The notes: generated by a model not told the origin, from the letters alone. Positions 49,550 through 59,479 are shown, numbered from the stretch's first letter. The stretch is 64,000 bases of DNA from Aurantimonas sp. HBX-1 (GCF_021391535.1 NZ_CP090066.1:1191501-1255500); one strand, 5' to 3'. Numbers and translations are program-made.

Positions 49550-52483
49550 ATGACAATCCGATCGCTTCGTCACGACGTGTCGCGGGCACGTTCGCTGGGA
49601 CTCGTCGCCCTGGCGCTGGGCAGCACCGCCCTGACGCCGGCCGCCTTCGCCCAGGGCGTCGTGTCGCACGGACCGACGCCCTACCAGACGCTGAATTTCG
49701 GCACCAACGGCACGTTCCTCACCGGCATCCGCGGCGACAACGTCGTCGGCAACTACACGCTTCCGGCGAGCGGCCAGACCGGCGGGCTCTATTACAATAT
49801 CGGGACGCAGCTCTGGTCGCCAATGCCGCAAGCCACGGCCAACGGCGCGAACTATCCCGGCGCCATCGGCTCCTCGCCCTATGGGCCGCATTTCGGCAAC
49901 CCGGACGGCGTGCTGCGCGTGGTCGGAAGCTACAAGACCGAGGCGTCCAACCCGTTCGACCTCAGCTATCTCTATGATGGCGCCGCGCTGCCAGGCCAGC
50001 AGATCACCGGGTTGGCCTTTCCTGGCGCTGATACCGAATTCACCATCGCGCACAGCGTCTTCGGCAACCACGTGGTCGGCAACTACGACACCCGCCTGGC
50101 GACCGGCAACGCCTTCATCTACGACATCAACGCCGGCACCTACACCACCAACAACATCCCGGGCGCGATCAGCACCACCGCCTACGGCATCTATGGTGAC
50201 ATGATCGCGGGCGGCTATGGCGAGCTGTTCGTCAACGGCGTGCTCCACGCCGAGCACGGCTACATCTACGACATGGCCACCGGCACCTACCGGACCTACG
50301 ACCATCCGGGGGCGGTCGCGACGCATTTCGAGGGGATCACCGGCGCTGGCCAGCCCGGCGAGTACAACCTCGTGGTCAACTGGGTCACCGCGAACGGCGT
50401 CGTGCATCCCGCCGTGATGCATGTCGACGCCTTGGGCTTTCATACTTGGCACCAGATCGACATCCCCGGCGCGGTCGTGTCGTCCAACTCCGCCTACGGC
50501 GACAATGTCGTCGGCATCTACGTCGACGCGAACGGCATCAACGGCTATCTCGCAACGATTCCCGGGATCTACAATCCGACCCGCAACACCGGCACGCTGA
50601 TTTCCGCCGCCGACAATGCCGCCGTCCTCTCGGGCCGCCGCGGCGAGGACATCATCAACAGCGGCACGATCGAGGTCAGCGGCAATGGCGGCGTTGGCAT
50701 GCGCGGCGAGACCTACGGCGTCCTGAAGAACACCGGAACCATCACCGCCACCGGCATCGCCGGCGCCGCGGCGCAGATGCACGGCCGCTACGGCACGTTG
50801 CTCAATGAGGGCATCCTGTATGCGCCGGCTGTCGCCGACGCCCTGCGCACCGGGCCGGACAGTTTCGGCACGATCATCGTCAACGAGGGCGTCATCGACG
50901 GGCGGATCGCCGCCACGGCGGGCCTCGAGAAGCGCTTCGAGAACAGCGGCCTGATCAGCGTCTCCGGGAGCGGCATCGCCATCACGCATCTGTTCGGGGG
51001 CACCTTCGTGCAGACCGCGGCCGGCACCTTCAACGTTCGCATGCTCGACTCCGGCAACGACTTGCTCGGGATCACCGGAACGGCCCGGCTCGCCGGTGCG
51101 CTGGGCGCCTCGTTCCAGACCCTCGATTTCGCGCAGCGCTACACGATCCTCGGCGCGACGCAGGGGATTACCGGGACGTTCGACAGGGTCACCATCACCG
51201 GCCTGCCGGCGCTGTTCGAGGCCAGTCTCGACTATGGCGCGACAACGGTGACGCTCGGCCTTACCGCCGATATCGCCGGCCTGCCGGGCCTGACGCGGAA
51301 CCAGAACGCCGTGGGCGCCTCCCTCGACGGCTACATCAACACCGCGACGAACGGCATGCTGACGGGGCTTCCCGCGGCGCTGGCGCCGCTCTACAGCCTC
51401 ACCGCCGGCGAACTGCCGGGCGCGCTGAACGCCCTGTCCGGCGAAACCTATGCAAGCCAGCAATCGGTGCTGATCGGCGACGGCCTCTACACCCGCCAGG
51501 CGCTGCTCGGGCGCCTGCGCCAGGAAAGCTATGCCGGCGCGCCCGGTCCGATGGCGGCGCTGGCCAATGGCGGCCCGGCGCTTGCCTACGGCCCCGCCAC
51601 CACCTACGGCGCGCCGTCGCCGATGATGGCGCCGGCGCAGGCCGTGCCGTCCTTCGACGGCACGGTCTGGGGACAGGCGTTCGGCGGCTGGAGCGATCAT
51701 GACGGCGGCAGCGACATTGCCGACGTCGATGCCGATATCGACGGCATCATCGCGGGCGCCGACGTGAAGCTCGACAACTGGCTGGTCGGCGCGGCCATCG
51801 GCTACACCCGGTCCAGTGCCGACGTCGATGCGCTGGCGAGTTCCTCGGACGTCGACAGCCTGCTGCTGGCGCTTTATGCCGGCACCGGCTACGGCCCCTG
51901 GAACCTGCGGCTCGGCGCCAGCTATGCCTTCAACCAGATCGACGCCTCGCGGACCATCGCCTATCCCGGCTATGCCGACGAGGCCGAGGCGGAATACGAC
52001 GGCGGCACGGCGCAGGCTTTCGCCGAGGTCGGCTACGGCTTCGCCCTGGGGCAGCTGGCGTTGGAGCCCTTCGCCGGGCTCGCCTATGTCAATCTGCACA
52101 CCGACGGCTTCACCGAGACGGGCGCGGCTGCCGGTCTGACCGCAGGGTCCAGCTCGAGCGATGTCGGCTACTCGTCGCTCGGCCTGCGGGTGGCGACGGC
52201 GATGGAGCTTCCCAACGGCATGGCGCTGAAGCCCAATGCCTCGCTGACCTGGCAGTACGCCTTCGGCGACACCACTCCCGTCGCTCAGCTGGCCTTCCGG
52301 AGCGCCCCGGCGGCTGACTTCACCGTGTTCGGCACGCCGCTGGCGCAGAACACCGCACTGGTGGAGGTCGGCGCCGACCTCGAGCTCAGCGAGCGGACCA
52401 GCCTCGGCGTCTCCTATCTCGGGCAGTTCGCCGAAGACGTCACGGCCAATGCGGTGCAGGCCACGTTGCGGTGGCAGTTCTAG
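49550..52483 (+). CDS. Autotransporter with propeller-like passenger
   Basis: 977 residues. Signal peptide to about residue 34 (cleavage AFAQ). The passenger first 330 residues hold about six repeats with a G-x-x-G-D-N-V-V-G-x-Y core and a following strand such as GYIYDMATGTYRTYDHPGA, suggesting a beta-propeller (HAF-like repeats). A beta-helix of NSGTIEVSGNGGVG / NTGTITATG type follows at about 365-480. The C-terminal 12-strand outer-membrane barrel starts near residue 700 and ends in ATLRWQF with terminal Phe. The unit secretes its passenger through the outer membrane; cargo role (adhesion or binding) is unknown. GGGGAAA precedes the ATG. Confidence 0.92.
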   Translation: MTIRSLRHDVSRARSLGLVALALGSTALTPAAFAQGVVSHGPTPYQTLNFGTNGTFLTGIRGDNVVGNYTLPASGQTGGLYYNIGTQLWSPMPQATANGANYPGAIGSSPYGPHFGNPDGVLRVVGSYKTEASNPFDLSYLYDGAALPGQQITGLAFPGADTEFTIAHSVFGNHVVGNYDTRLATGNAFIYDINAGTYTTNNIPGAISTTAYGIYGDMIAGGYGELFVNGVLHAEHGYIYDMATGTYRTYDHPGAVATHFEGITGAGQPGEYNLVVNWVTANGVVHPAVMHVDALGFHTWHQIDIPGAVVSSNSAYGDNVVGIYVDANGINGYLATIPGIYNPTRNTGTLISAADNAAVLSGRRGEDIINSGTIEVSGNGGVGMRGETYGVLKNTGTITATGIAGAAAQMHGRYGTLLNEGILYAPAVADALRTGPDSFGTIIVNEGVIDGRIAATAGLEKRFENSGLISVSGSGIAITHLFGGTFVQTAAGTFNVRMLDSGNDLLGITGTARLAGALGASFQTLDFAQRYTILGATQGITGTFDRVTITGLPALFEASLDYGATTVTLGLTADIAGLPGLTRNQNAVGASLDGYINTATNGMLTGLPAALAPLYSLTAGELPGALNALSGETYASQQSVLIGDGLYTRQALLGRLRQESYAGAPGPMAALANGGPALAYGPATTYGAPSPMMAPAQAVPSFDGTVWGQAFGGWSDHDGGSDIADVDADIDGIIAGADVKLDNWLVGAAIGYTRSSADVDALASSSDVDSLLLALYAGTGYGPWNLRLGASYAFNQIDASRTIAYPGYADEAEAEYDGGTAQAFAEVGYGFALGQLALEPFAGLAYVNLHTDGFTETGAAAGLTAGSSSSDVGYSSLGLRVATAMELPNGMALKPNASLTWQYAFGDTTPVAQLAFRSAPAADFTVFGTPLAQNTALVEVGADLELSERTSLGVSYLGQFAEDVTANAVQATLRWQF

Positions 52484-52500
52484 ACGGCGTCGCGCGTCAG

Positions 52501-52527
52501 GGTCCGCAGTCGCTTCGGCCGCGGACC
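52501..52527. terminator. Hairpin between convergent autotransporter and dioxygenase genes
   Basis: GGTCCGC at 52501-52507 pairs with GCGGACC at 52521-52527 around a 13-base loop, 18 bases past the autotransporter stop. A bidirectional terminator is inferred. Confidence 0.5.
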
Positions 52528-52625
52528 TCCGACAAAAGGCCTTGGGAGGCGCGGGGTCCGAGCGTCGTGAGCAGGGCGTCGCTGCTTACGGCAGCACGGC
52601 GCTTCGGGCCGGTGACGTCGAGCGC

Positions 52626-53624
52626 TCAGTCCGATCCGCCGTAATCGGCATCCGCGACATCCTCGAACGCCGATCGGACCCCTCCACCGGTTCGGCCGGG
52701 GTGGAGCGGCGGCAGGGCCGCCTCGATCCGCTGGCGGAAGGGTTCGAACCGGGCGGGCAGTTTCAGCGATCCGCCGAGTTCCGCCGGCGTCTCGTCGATG
52801 GTGAAGCCGGGAATGTCGGTGGCGATCTCGAACAGCACGTGGCCCGGCTCGCGGAAATACACCGAGCGGAAATAGTTGCGGTCCTGCTGTTCGGTGGTGT
52901 CGATGCCGTGGTTGTCGACGAGGCGGCGCACCATCGCGGCCTGCGCCGCATCGTCGGCGGCCCGGAAGGCGACGTGATGCACCGATCCGCCGCCCTGGCG
53001 CGGCTTCAGGAAGTCGCCGACCGCCCTTATGTCGACGATGCCGCCCACCGTCGCGCCGCTCTGGTAGCGGGTCAAGAAGCCTTCGCTCGCCGTCTGCGCA
53101 AAGCCCAGCACGTCCGTCAGGATGGCGCCGGTCGGGCCTACCTCTTCCAGCAGCAGGCTGACGGAGTGGAGGCCGCGAAGCGCGTGCTCGGCCGGCACCC
53201 CGCCATCCGCATAGGCCGGCTCGGCCTCGATGCCGGGCACCGCGACGAGGGCGAGGCGGGTCCCGTCGGGGTCGCGGAAGGGCAGGACCGTCTCGCCGAA
53301 GCGCCGCTCCAGCGGCTGGTGGTCGACGCCCTTGTCGATGAAGCGGTGCGTCCAGTAGCCGATGGCGCCCTGCGGCACGCGGTACGCGGTCTCCTGGGTC
53401 TCGCCGATGCCGAGGCGGCCCGGGGCGACATTCTCCCAGGGAAAGAAGGTGATGAGGCTGCCGGGCGTGCCCGTCTCGTCGCCGTAATAGAGATGGTAGG
53501 CGCCGGAATCGTCAAAATTGACGGTCTTCTTGACCAGCCGAAGGCCGAGAACCGTCGTGTAGAACGCGACGTTGCGCGCGGCCGGGCCGGCGATCGCGCT
53601 CACGTGATGAATGCCTGCGGTCAT
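52626..53624 (-). CDS. Ring-cleaving dioxygenase, VOC/glyoxalase family
   Basis: 332 residues with two vicinal-oxygen-chelate modules: IHHVSAIAGPAARNVAFYTT at the start (metal His) and SVHHVAFRAADDAAQ in the second half, with the second-module Glu in HVLFEIATDIPGF. It resembles MhqO-type hydroquinone-cleaving dioxygenases of about 310-330 residues. Probably metal-dependent and cytoplasmic; substrate unknown. Single gene. Confidence 0.88.
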   Translation of the reverse strand: MTAGIHHVSAIAGPAARNVAFYTTVLGLRLVKKTVNFDDSGAYHLYYGDETGTPGSLITFFPWENVAPGRLGIGETQETAYRVPQGAIGYWTHRFIDKGVDHQPLERRFGETVLPFRDPDGTRLALVAVPGIEAEPAYADGGVPAEHALRGLHSVSLLLEEVGPTGAILTDVLGFAQTASEGFLTRYQSGATVGGIVDIRAVGDFLKPRQGGGSVHHVAFRAADDAAQAAMVRRLVDNHGIDTTEQQDRNYFRSVYFREPGHVLFEIATDIPGFTIDETPAELGGSLKLPARFEPFRQRIEAALPPLHPGRTGGGVRSAFEDVADADYGGSD

Positions 53625-53761
53625 GTCCTGCGCCTGTTCCGGTTGGTCCCGCTATCGTCCGCCCTCATGATAGGTCCAACGTCGTCCGGCCGGAATAGCC
53701 GGCGGGGTGGCGCCCGCCACCGTCCGCCGCTGCGGCCCTCTCTGGAGAGGACACCGCTCGG

Positions 53762-54346
53762 GTGAATCTCGCCGACCTCATTGCCCACTACGGGCTCGCC
53801 GCGCTGTTCGTCGGCTCCGGCCTCGAGGGCGAGACGGTCGTGGTGTTCGGCGGCCTGATGGCGCATCGCGGGTTCTTCGGCTTCGGGCCGGCGGTCCTCG
53901 CCGCCGCGGCGGGATCGTTCATCGCCGACCAGATATTCTTCGCGCTGGGAAGACGCTACCGCGACACGCGCCTGGTGCGGCGGATCCGCGAACGGCCCGG
54001 CTTCCGGCGCGCGCTGCGGACATTCGAACGCTATCCGAACCTGTTCATCTTCGGCTTCCGCTTCGTCTACGGGCTGCGCACCGTCAGCCCCGTGGCGATC
54101 GGGACGACGGATGTCTCCGCCTGGCGCTTCGTCGCGGTGAATGCGGTGGCCGCCTGTACCTGGGCCGCGACCTTCGTCTCGCTCGGCTATCTGTTCAGCC
54201 GGTCGATCGAGGCGGTGATGGGACGTCTCGGCCCGGTCGAGCATTGGGCGATCGGCGCGGTGGGCGTCGCGCTGCTGCTGGTGCTCTTGATCCGCTTCGC
54301 GCGGCGACGACGGGCCGGGCCCTTGTCCGGTATGGAAAAGGACTGA
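53762..54346 (+). CDS. DedA-family membrane protein
   Basis: 194 residues with about five hydrophobic segments. DedA/SNARE-associated features: GLEGETVVVFGGLMAHRGFF, AAGSFIADQIFFALGRRYRD and FRFVYGLRTVSPVAIGTTDV. Members act in lipid-carrier flipping and membrane homeostasis. GTG start with GAGAGGA about ten bases upstream. Convergent with the Bat operon. Confidence 0.92.
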   Translation: MNLADLIAHYGLAALFVGSGLEGETVVVFGGLMAHRGFFGFGPAVLAAAAGSFIADQIFFALGRRYRDTRLVRRIRERPGFRRALRTFERYPNLFIFGFRFVYGLRTVSPVAIGTTDVSAWRFVAVNAVAACTWAATFVSLGYLFSRSIEAVMGRLGPVEHWAIGAVGVALLLVLLIRFARRRRAGPLSGMEKD

Positions 54347-54374
54347 CGCGCCGGGGTGCCGCGCGTCGGCTCGC

Positions 54375-55601
54375 TCACTTCGCCGGACGCTCTCCCGCGG
54401 TCGGGCGGCGGCCCAGCATGGAACGCACGAAGGCCTTGAGGTCGAACCCGGCGGCCGCAGGCTCTCGCCCGTAGAGATGCCGGTCCAGCGCGAACAGGGC
54501 TTGCCGGCGCGCCGCGCGCTGCGCGCCGGCGGAGCGCGCCGCCAGGCCACTGGCGGCCCTGCGCGAGGCCGGCAGGTCGCCGCGCCGCGCCGCGCGGCGA
54601 AGCATCCGGGCGTCGCGGTCCGGCAGGACGCGCCGGACGAGTCTCGCGAGTTCAGCGCGGCTGCGCAGCCGGCGGCCCGGCAGGCCGAGCGCCAGCACCG
54701 CCAGGAAGCTGCCAGCGCCCGCCAGCAGCGCGGCATTGGCGACGAAGAAGCCCGCCACGCCGCTGGCCGGCGGTTCGGCCATCGCGGCGAAGGCGATGCG
54801 CTGGGAGTTCAGCACGACGTCGCGCATCTGGCGGCTGGAGGTGTCGAACCAGGGGATGTGGAAGGCCTCCAGCCGGCCGGGCTCCGACGACACCGGCCGC
54901 ATCCGCCACTTCCAGACGACGGTCGAAACCGGGCCGTTCTCGGTCAGCTCCACGCTGCGCTGCTCCGGCGCGATGAAGGAAATGAGCCACGGCGCCAGCA
55001 TCTTGGGCGGCGGGGGCAGGGCGTTCGCCGGAACCCCGGTCGCCTCGATCCGCACGGTGCGGGTCGCCGTCTCACCGTTGGCGAGCATCGCCGGGTCGCG
55101 GTCCCATTCGTCGCTGTAGGTCAGCGAGCGGGCCGGAAGCCACCAGCCGCCGATCGTGGCGGGACGCGGGTCCACTTTCACGGTGACCGGCGGCGACACG
55201 ACGTCGTGGACGAAACGCTCGCCGTTCGCGGCGACCAGCGTCAGGCGATGGATGAAGGGCGCGATGGTCAGGTCGCCCGCGGTCTCCGGATAGAGCGCCA
55301 GGCGCCGCTCGTAGACGGTGAGCTGGCGACCCTCGATCCGCTGCGTCGTCCAGCTGTCGCGGCCGAGCTGGACCCAGCCGAAATTGCGCAGATCCGGTTG
55401 CACCAGCCTCTCCAGGCCGACCGTGACGTCGTAGAGGCCGCGCACCGTGATCAGGATCATCTCGCCCTCGAAGGGCGTCGCCGGAAGCGGATCGATCTCC
55501 ACCGTCAGTCGGGCGTCGCGCGCCGCGACTTCCGGCGCGGCGGCGGCCGGCATGGCGAGGGCAAGGACCAGCAACAGCGTCCGCAGCGCAAGACCTACCA
55601 T
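54375..55601 (-). CDS. batD: BatD-like exported protein
   Basis: 408 residues. Signal peptide (LLLVLALAMPAAAAP), beta-rich domains (LPATPFEGEMILITVRGLYD), then one membrane helix (FFVANAALLAGAGSFLAVLAL) and an Arg/Ala-rich cytoplasmic tail. BatD proteins anchor the Bat complex in the membrane. Last gene of the operon, overlapping the BatC-like gene by seven bases. Confidence 0.85.
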   Translation of the reverse strand: MVGLALRTLLLVLALAMPAAAAPEVAARDARLTVEIDPLPATPFEGEMILITVRGLYDVTVGLERLVQPDLRNFGWVQLGRDSWTTQRIEGRQLTVYERRLALYPETAGDLTIAPFIHRLTLVAANGERFVHDVVSPPVTVKVDPRPATIGGWWLPARSLTYSDEWDRDPAMLANGETATRTVRIEATGVPANALPPPPKMLAPWLISFIAPEQRSVELTENGPVSTVVWKWRMRPVSSEPGRLEAFHIPWFDTSSRQMRDVVLNSQRIAFAAMAEPPASGVAGFFVANAALLAGAGSFLAVLALGLPGRRLRSRAELARLVRRVLPDRDARMLRRAARRGDLPASRRAASGLAARSAGAQRAARRQALFALDRHLYGREPAAAGFDLKAFVRSMLGRRPTAGERPAK

Positions 55602-56233
55602 GCGGTGTCCTCCGGCGGGTTGGCGAGGCCGAGATCCAGGCGCCGCTCCTGCTCGGCCTGCAGCCGGAGCTTCAGATACAGCCCGGGATCGTCGGGAAGG
55701 GTGGTCAGCCAGGCTTCGCTGGCGGCAACCGCCTGGCCGGTGCGCGGGCGCACCACCGAGCGCTGCTCGGCCAGCGTCAGGGTGCTGGGCGCCGCCTGCT
55801 GCGGCACGGCGGCATCGGACGTCGGTGCGTCGGCGGTCGCGGCGATGCCATCGATCGTGTTGGCCTCGCCGATGATCGGGTCGACGAAGCGGGCGACGAG
55901 ATCGCGGTTGAAACGCGCGTCGGCATCGGTCGCATCGAGGAACAGCACCGCGTCGAAATAGGCGACGGACTCGGGGTAGCGCCCGAGGGCGGCGAGCGAC
56001 ATGGCGCGGTTGAAGGTCGCGGAGCGTCCGGCCTCGCGGAACGCATCGTCGGAGGCGGCGTAGTCACCGGCCTCGAACAAAGCGATGCCCCGCGTGACCG
56101 GGTCGTCGGCGAGCCGTGCCGCGATGCCGGGCACGCCCGCCGACAGCGCCAGACGGGCGAAGGGTGCCGGGCCGGCGATCATGGCGGCAACGAAGGCCAG
56201 AGCGAGGAACGCCACGGGGAGGAAGCGGGCCAT
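55595..56233 (-). CDS. batC: BatC-like TPR protein
   Basis: 212 residues. A hydrophobic N-terminus (LALAFVAAMIAGPAPFA), then a TPR pair: GIALFEAGDYAASDDAFREA and LAALGRYPESVAYFDAVL. The C-terminal part is polar. Bat operons normally have a TPR protein here, which probably scaffolds BatB. It starts two bases after the batB stop. Confidence 0.78.
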   Translation of the reverse strand: MARFLPVAFLALAFVAAMIAGPAPFARLALSAGVPGIAARLADDPVTRGIALFEAGDYAASDDAFREAGRSATFNRAMSLAALGRYPESVAYFDAVLFLDATDADARFNRDLVARFVDPIIGEANTIDGIAATADAPTSDAAVPQQAAPSTLTLAEQRSVVRPRTGQAVAASEAWLTTLPDDPGLYLKLRLQAEQERRLDLGLANPPEDTAW

Positions 56234-56234
56234 C

Positions 56235-57161
56235 TCAGCTCGTCCTGCGAAACAGTGCTAGCGCCGGGAACAGCGCCAGGACGAGGAGGTAACGGCCGTA
56301 GTCGGTGACGAACAGCACGGCGTAGTCGCTGGATTCCAGCCGGCTCGCCGCCCGCCGGCCGATGCCGTCGGCCACCGCCCAGGGGGCGCTGGCCGCGGCA
56401 TGGAAGCCGTCGCCGGCCTCGGCCAGGCGGCGCAGGCCGTCGGGATCGGGCACCGGCATGTCGCCGGGGCGGAGGCTTGGCTCGACGAAGATCGTCGAGA
56501 CGTGCATGGCGGCCTCCCGCATCGCCTCGGCCTCGGCGAAGGCGGCGGGGCCGATGCCGTCGCCGTCGGTGACCAGCACCACGTCGCCACTGAGGATTTC
56601 CGCCTCTTCCAGCGTCCGGCGGGCGAGTGCCAGCGCCCGGTCGGGGCGGCTGCCGGGGGCGGGCACGGTCTCGGCGTCGAGCACCGCGAGCGTCGAGCCG
56701 AGGGCTTCCGGATCGGTCGTGAACGCCGTCGCAACGAAGGCCTCGCCGGCATAGACGATGAGCATGACCGGCCGCGAGCCGGCGCTCTGCAGCACCAGTT
56801 GCGCCGCCGCCTTGGCGTCGTCCATCTCGCCGCCTTCGGCGACCGAGCGGGAGACGTCCACGGCGAGGACGATCCCGTCGAGATTGCGGAAGGTCGGCGG
56901 ATCGCCGTCCCGGACGCCGGGTCCGGCGAGGGCCAGCACGATCGGGGTGGCGACGAGGATCGGCAGCCAGGCCCGCCGCGCGGCGCCCGGCACGATCCGG
57001 CCGAGCTTCTGCATCGCTGCCAGTAGTTTCGGGTCGACGGCGCGCTCCCAGCCGGCGAGGCCGCGCGAGCGTCGCGCGACGATGGTGGCGATCAGCGCGA
57101 CCAGCGGCAAGGCGAGCAGCCAGTAGGGCCGCAGCAGCATGAAACCCAGAACGTCGCTCAT
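56235..57161 (-). CDS. batB: BatB von Willebrand A membrane protein
   Basis: 308 residues: two N-terminal membrane helices, a vWA domain with MIDAS motif DVSRS, and a C-terminal helix (LLVLALFPALALF). VMLIVYAGEAFVATAFTTDP and DVVLVTDGDGIGP fit the fold. It binds a metal-dependent partner in the periplasm. ATGA-type overlap with batA. Confidence 0.92.
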   Translation of the reverse strand: MSDVLGFMLLRPYWLLALPLVALIATIVARRSRGLAGWERAVDPKLLAAMQKLGRIVPGAARRAWLPILVATPIVLALAGPGVRDGDPPTFRNLDGIVLAVDVSRSVAEGGEMDDAKAAAQLVLQSAGSRPVMLIVYAGEAFVATAFTTDPEALGSTLAVLDAETVPAPGSRPDRALALARRTLEEAEILSGDVVLVTDGDGIGPAAFAEAEAMREAAMHVSTIFVEPSLRPGDMPVPDPDGLRRLAEAGDGFHAAASAPWAVADGIGRRAASRLESSDYAVLFVTDYGRYLLVLALFPALALFRRTS

Positions 57162-58114
57162 GCCAGGCGCCTTCCGCCGATGATCAGGCCGATCGCCAGC
57201 AGCAGCGCCAGCACACCCGGATAGACCCAGTAGGCTCTATATACCTGGGCGGCCGGCCGGTCGAAGGCGCTGGTCTCCAGCGCGTCGATCGCCCGAGTCA
57301 CCCTCTCGAGGTCGGCGGTGGTGCGGACGCGAAACGTCTCGCCGCCGCTCTCGTTGGCGATCGAGCGGAGCGTCGCCGTGTCGACGGCGTCGCGCGACTG
57401 CGGCGCGGTTTCGAGGTCTTCGGGGCCGAGCGCGATCGTGTGGACGCGCACGCCCAGCCGGCTGGCCAGCGCCCCGGCGTCGTCGGGCTGCACGGTGCCG
57501 GCGTTGTTTGCGCCGTCGGAGAGCAGGATCACCACGCGCGAGGCCGCATCGGAGCGCTCCAGCCGCTTCATCGCCAGGCCGAGCCCGTCGGCGATCGCGG
57601 TGGACCGGCCGGAAATGCCGATCGTCGCCTCCTCGATCGTGCGGGCGACGGATTCGACGTCGAAGGTCAGCGGCGCCGCGAAATAGGCGGTCTCGGCGAA
57701 GATCACCAGCCCGACCCGGTCGCCGGCGCGGCTGCGCACGAAGCCGGACGCGACGCGCTTGACCGCGTCGAGGCGGGTGACCGGCGCGCCGTCGAGGGTG
57801 AAATCCTCCTTCTCCATGCTGCCGGAAAGATCGATCGACAGGACGATGTCGCGGCCGGTGGTCGGCAGCGCCGCGACGGGCTCCAGCCGCTGTGGGCCGG
57901 CGAGCGCCACGACCAGCGCCAGCCACAGCAGCGCCGGCAGGAGGCGCCGGGCACGGGCCCGCACCCCGTCGGCGGCCCCGGCCGCGAGACGCTCGGCGAT
58001 CGAGTCGGGGACGATCAGGGCGCCGGTGGCGGCGCGGCGCGCCGGCAGCAGCAGGAGTGCCAGCAGCGGCAGGGGCAGCAGCAGAAAGGCGTAAGGGAAC
58101 GCGAAGCTCCACAT
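57158..58114 (-). CDS. batA: BatA von Willebrand A membrane protein
   Basis: 318 residues with two N-terminal helices, a vWA domain carrying MIDAS DLSGS in IVLSIDLSGSMEKEDF and the TAIADGLGLAMKRL and VVILLSDGANNAGT regions, and one C-terminal helix. Its stop overlaps the batB start. Complex-forming partner of BatB; implicated in stress or aerotolerance in Bacteroides and Leptospira. Confidence 0.93.
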   Translation of the reverse strand: MWSFAFPYAFLLLPLPLLALLLLPARRAATGALIVPDSIAERLAAGAADGVRARARRLLPALLWLALVVALAGPQRLEPVAALPTTGRDIVLSIDLSGSMEKEDFTLDGAPVTRLDAVKRVASGFVRSRAGDRVGLVIFAETAYFAAPLTFDVESVARTIEEATIGISGRSTAIADGLGLAMKRLERSDAASRVVILLSDGANNAGTVQPDDAGALASRLGVRVHTIALGPEDLETAPQSRDAVDTATLRSIANESGGETFRVRTTADLERVTRAIDALETSAFDRPAAQVYRAYWVYPGVLALLLAIGLIIGGRRLA

Positions 58115-58116
58115 GA

Positions 58117-58554
58117 TCAGGCTCCCTGGCCGGATCGGCGAAGCGTTCCGGCGAAGGCGAGGATGGCGGCGTCGATCGCGTCAGGATCGGCCGCGGCGCC
58201 TGGCCGGTACAGCGAATCCGCGAGGCTGGCCCGGGCCCGCGTCAGCGCGCTGTCGGCGCGTGCCGGCCGGCGGCTCCCCCGTCCGCGCTCCGCGGCGAGA
58301 CGATCGAGGAGGACGGCCTGCCGGAACAGCCGCTCTTCGCCGGAGAGGCCTCGCGCCCCGGCAAGTTCGCGCCGGGCGACGGTCAGTGGCGTCTCCCGCC
58401 GGCGCGTCGCCAGCCGAAGCAGGAGCAGCACCAGCAGCGCCGCAAGGATGCCGAGCGCCGCGGCGGCGAACACGTCCGCCCAGGCGAAGGCCTGCCATTC
58501 GGGCGGCAGGCGCAGCGGCCGCAACTGTGCGATCAGGTCAGGATCGGCCGGCAT
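58117..58554 (-). CDS. DUF4381 membrane protein of the Bat operon
   Basis: 145 residues with one hydrophobic segment (FAAAALGILAALLVLLLLRL). The N-terminal PADPDLIAQLRPLRLPPE matches DUF4381, regularly placed between the DUF58 and batA genes. The ATG at 58554 overlaps the DUF58 stop by 17 bases; the longer frame is a shadow. Role unknown. Confidence 0.85.
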   Translation of the reverse strand: MPADPDLIAQLRPLRLPPEWQAFAWADVFAAAALGILAALLVLLLLRLATRRRETPLTVARRELAGARGLSGEERLFRQAVLLDRLAAERGRGSRRPARADSALTRARASLADSLYRPGAAADPDAIDAAILAFAGTLRRSGQGA

Positions 58555-59479
58555 CGAAGCCCTTCGCGAATTCAACCAGCGACTGCGCCATCGCCTCAGG
58601 TTCGGCATCGGCGTCGATCGTCCGGACCTCGGCGCCCAGGCGCTCGAGCCGCGCAAGGCGCGGGTCGGAAGCGGAAACGGACGTGTCGCGGCCGGTGACG
58701 TAAGCCCAGCGCAGCGTCGAGCCAGCGCCCGACAGGAACGGGTAGGCGCCCCTCGGCGGGGCCGTCTCGAAGCGGTCGCGCACCAGCAGCGCGACCAGCC
58801 GGGCGCGGCGCCGCAGGGCGGACATCAGCGGGTCGAATTCCGGCCCCGGCGTGTCGAGCCCCGTCGCCAGATATAGCGTGCCCTCGCGGGGCACGAGCGA
58901 CACCGCGGCCTCCAGCGCCGTGTCGAGGGTCGGGTCGCCGGAGCGTCCGCCGGCAGCTGCCGCAATCGCATCCGCATGGGCGCGTGCCAGGCCGCCGGCG
59001 ACGGCGGCCATGCCGCGTTCGCGGCCCCGCGGCGCGACGTAGAGCGGCGCGCCCGCGCCGATCGCGAAGATGCCGACCCGGCCGCCGGCCTCGATCACCC
59101 GCCAGCCGGCAAGCGCAAGCGCCATGGCGGCGGCGACCGAGCGCAGCCGGCCGCGGGTGCCCCAGAGCATGGCGGGACGGAAATCAGCGACGAGGAGGGC
59201 AGTCTTCTCCCGCTCGTCGCGGAAGGTGCGCACATGCGTCCGGCCGGTGCGCGCCGTCGCGGCGGCGTCGACATGGCGGATGTCGTCGCCTTCCGAGAAC
59301 GGCCGGACGTCGACGATCTCCAGCCCGTTGCCGCGGCGCTTGCCGGCAAAGCCGCCGGGCCTGCCGGTGGGGGCGAGGCCGCGTTCGGGGATGTGGCGGA
59401 CGAGGTGGCGGAGGCGGAACAGTTCGTCCGCGTCGACCTCGGCGCCGGTGGTGGCCGGTTCCGGCAGGATGCGGCTCAT
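58538..59479 (-). CDS. DUF58 protein of the MoxR-Bat operon
   Basis: 313 residues, vWA-related. The DUF58 signature is GNGLEIVDVRPFSEGDDIR with RTHVRTFRDEREKTALLV. It acts with the MoxR ATPase, presumably as its partner. The start ATG (59479) overlaps the moxR stop by one base. Confidence 0.92.
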   Translation of the reverse strand: MSRILPEPATTGAEVDADELFRLRHLVRHIPERGLAPTGRPGGFAGKRRGNGLEIVDVRPFSEGDDIRHVDAAATARTGRTHVRTFRDEREKTALLVADFRPAMLWGTRGRLRSVAAAMALALAGWRVIEAGGRVGIFAIGAGAPLYVAPRGRERGMAAVAGGLARAHADAIAAAAGGRSGDPTLDTALEAAVSLVPREGTLYLATGLDTPGPEFDPLMSALRRRARLVALLVRDRFETAPPRGAYPFLSGAGSTLRWAYVTGRDTSVSASDPRLARLERLGAEVRTIDADAEPEAMAQSLVEFAKGFDAGRS

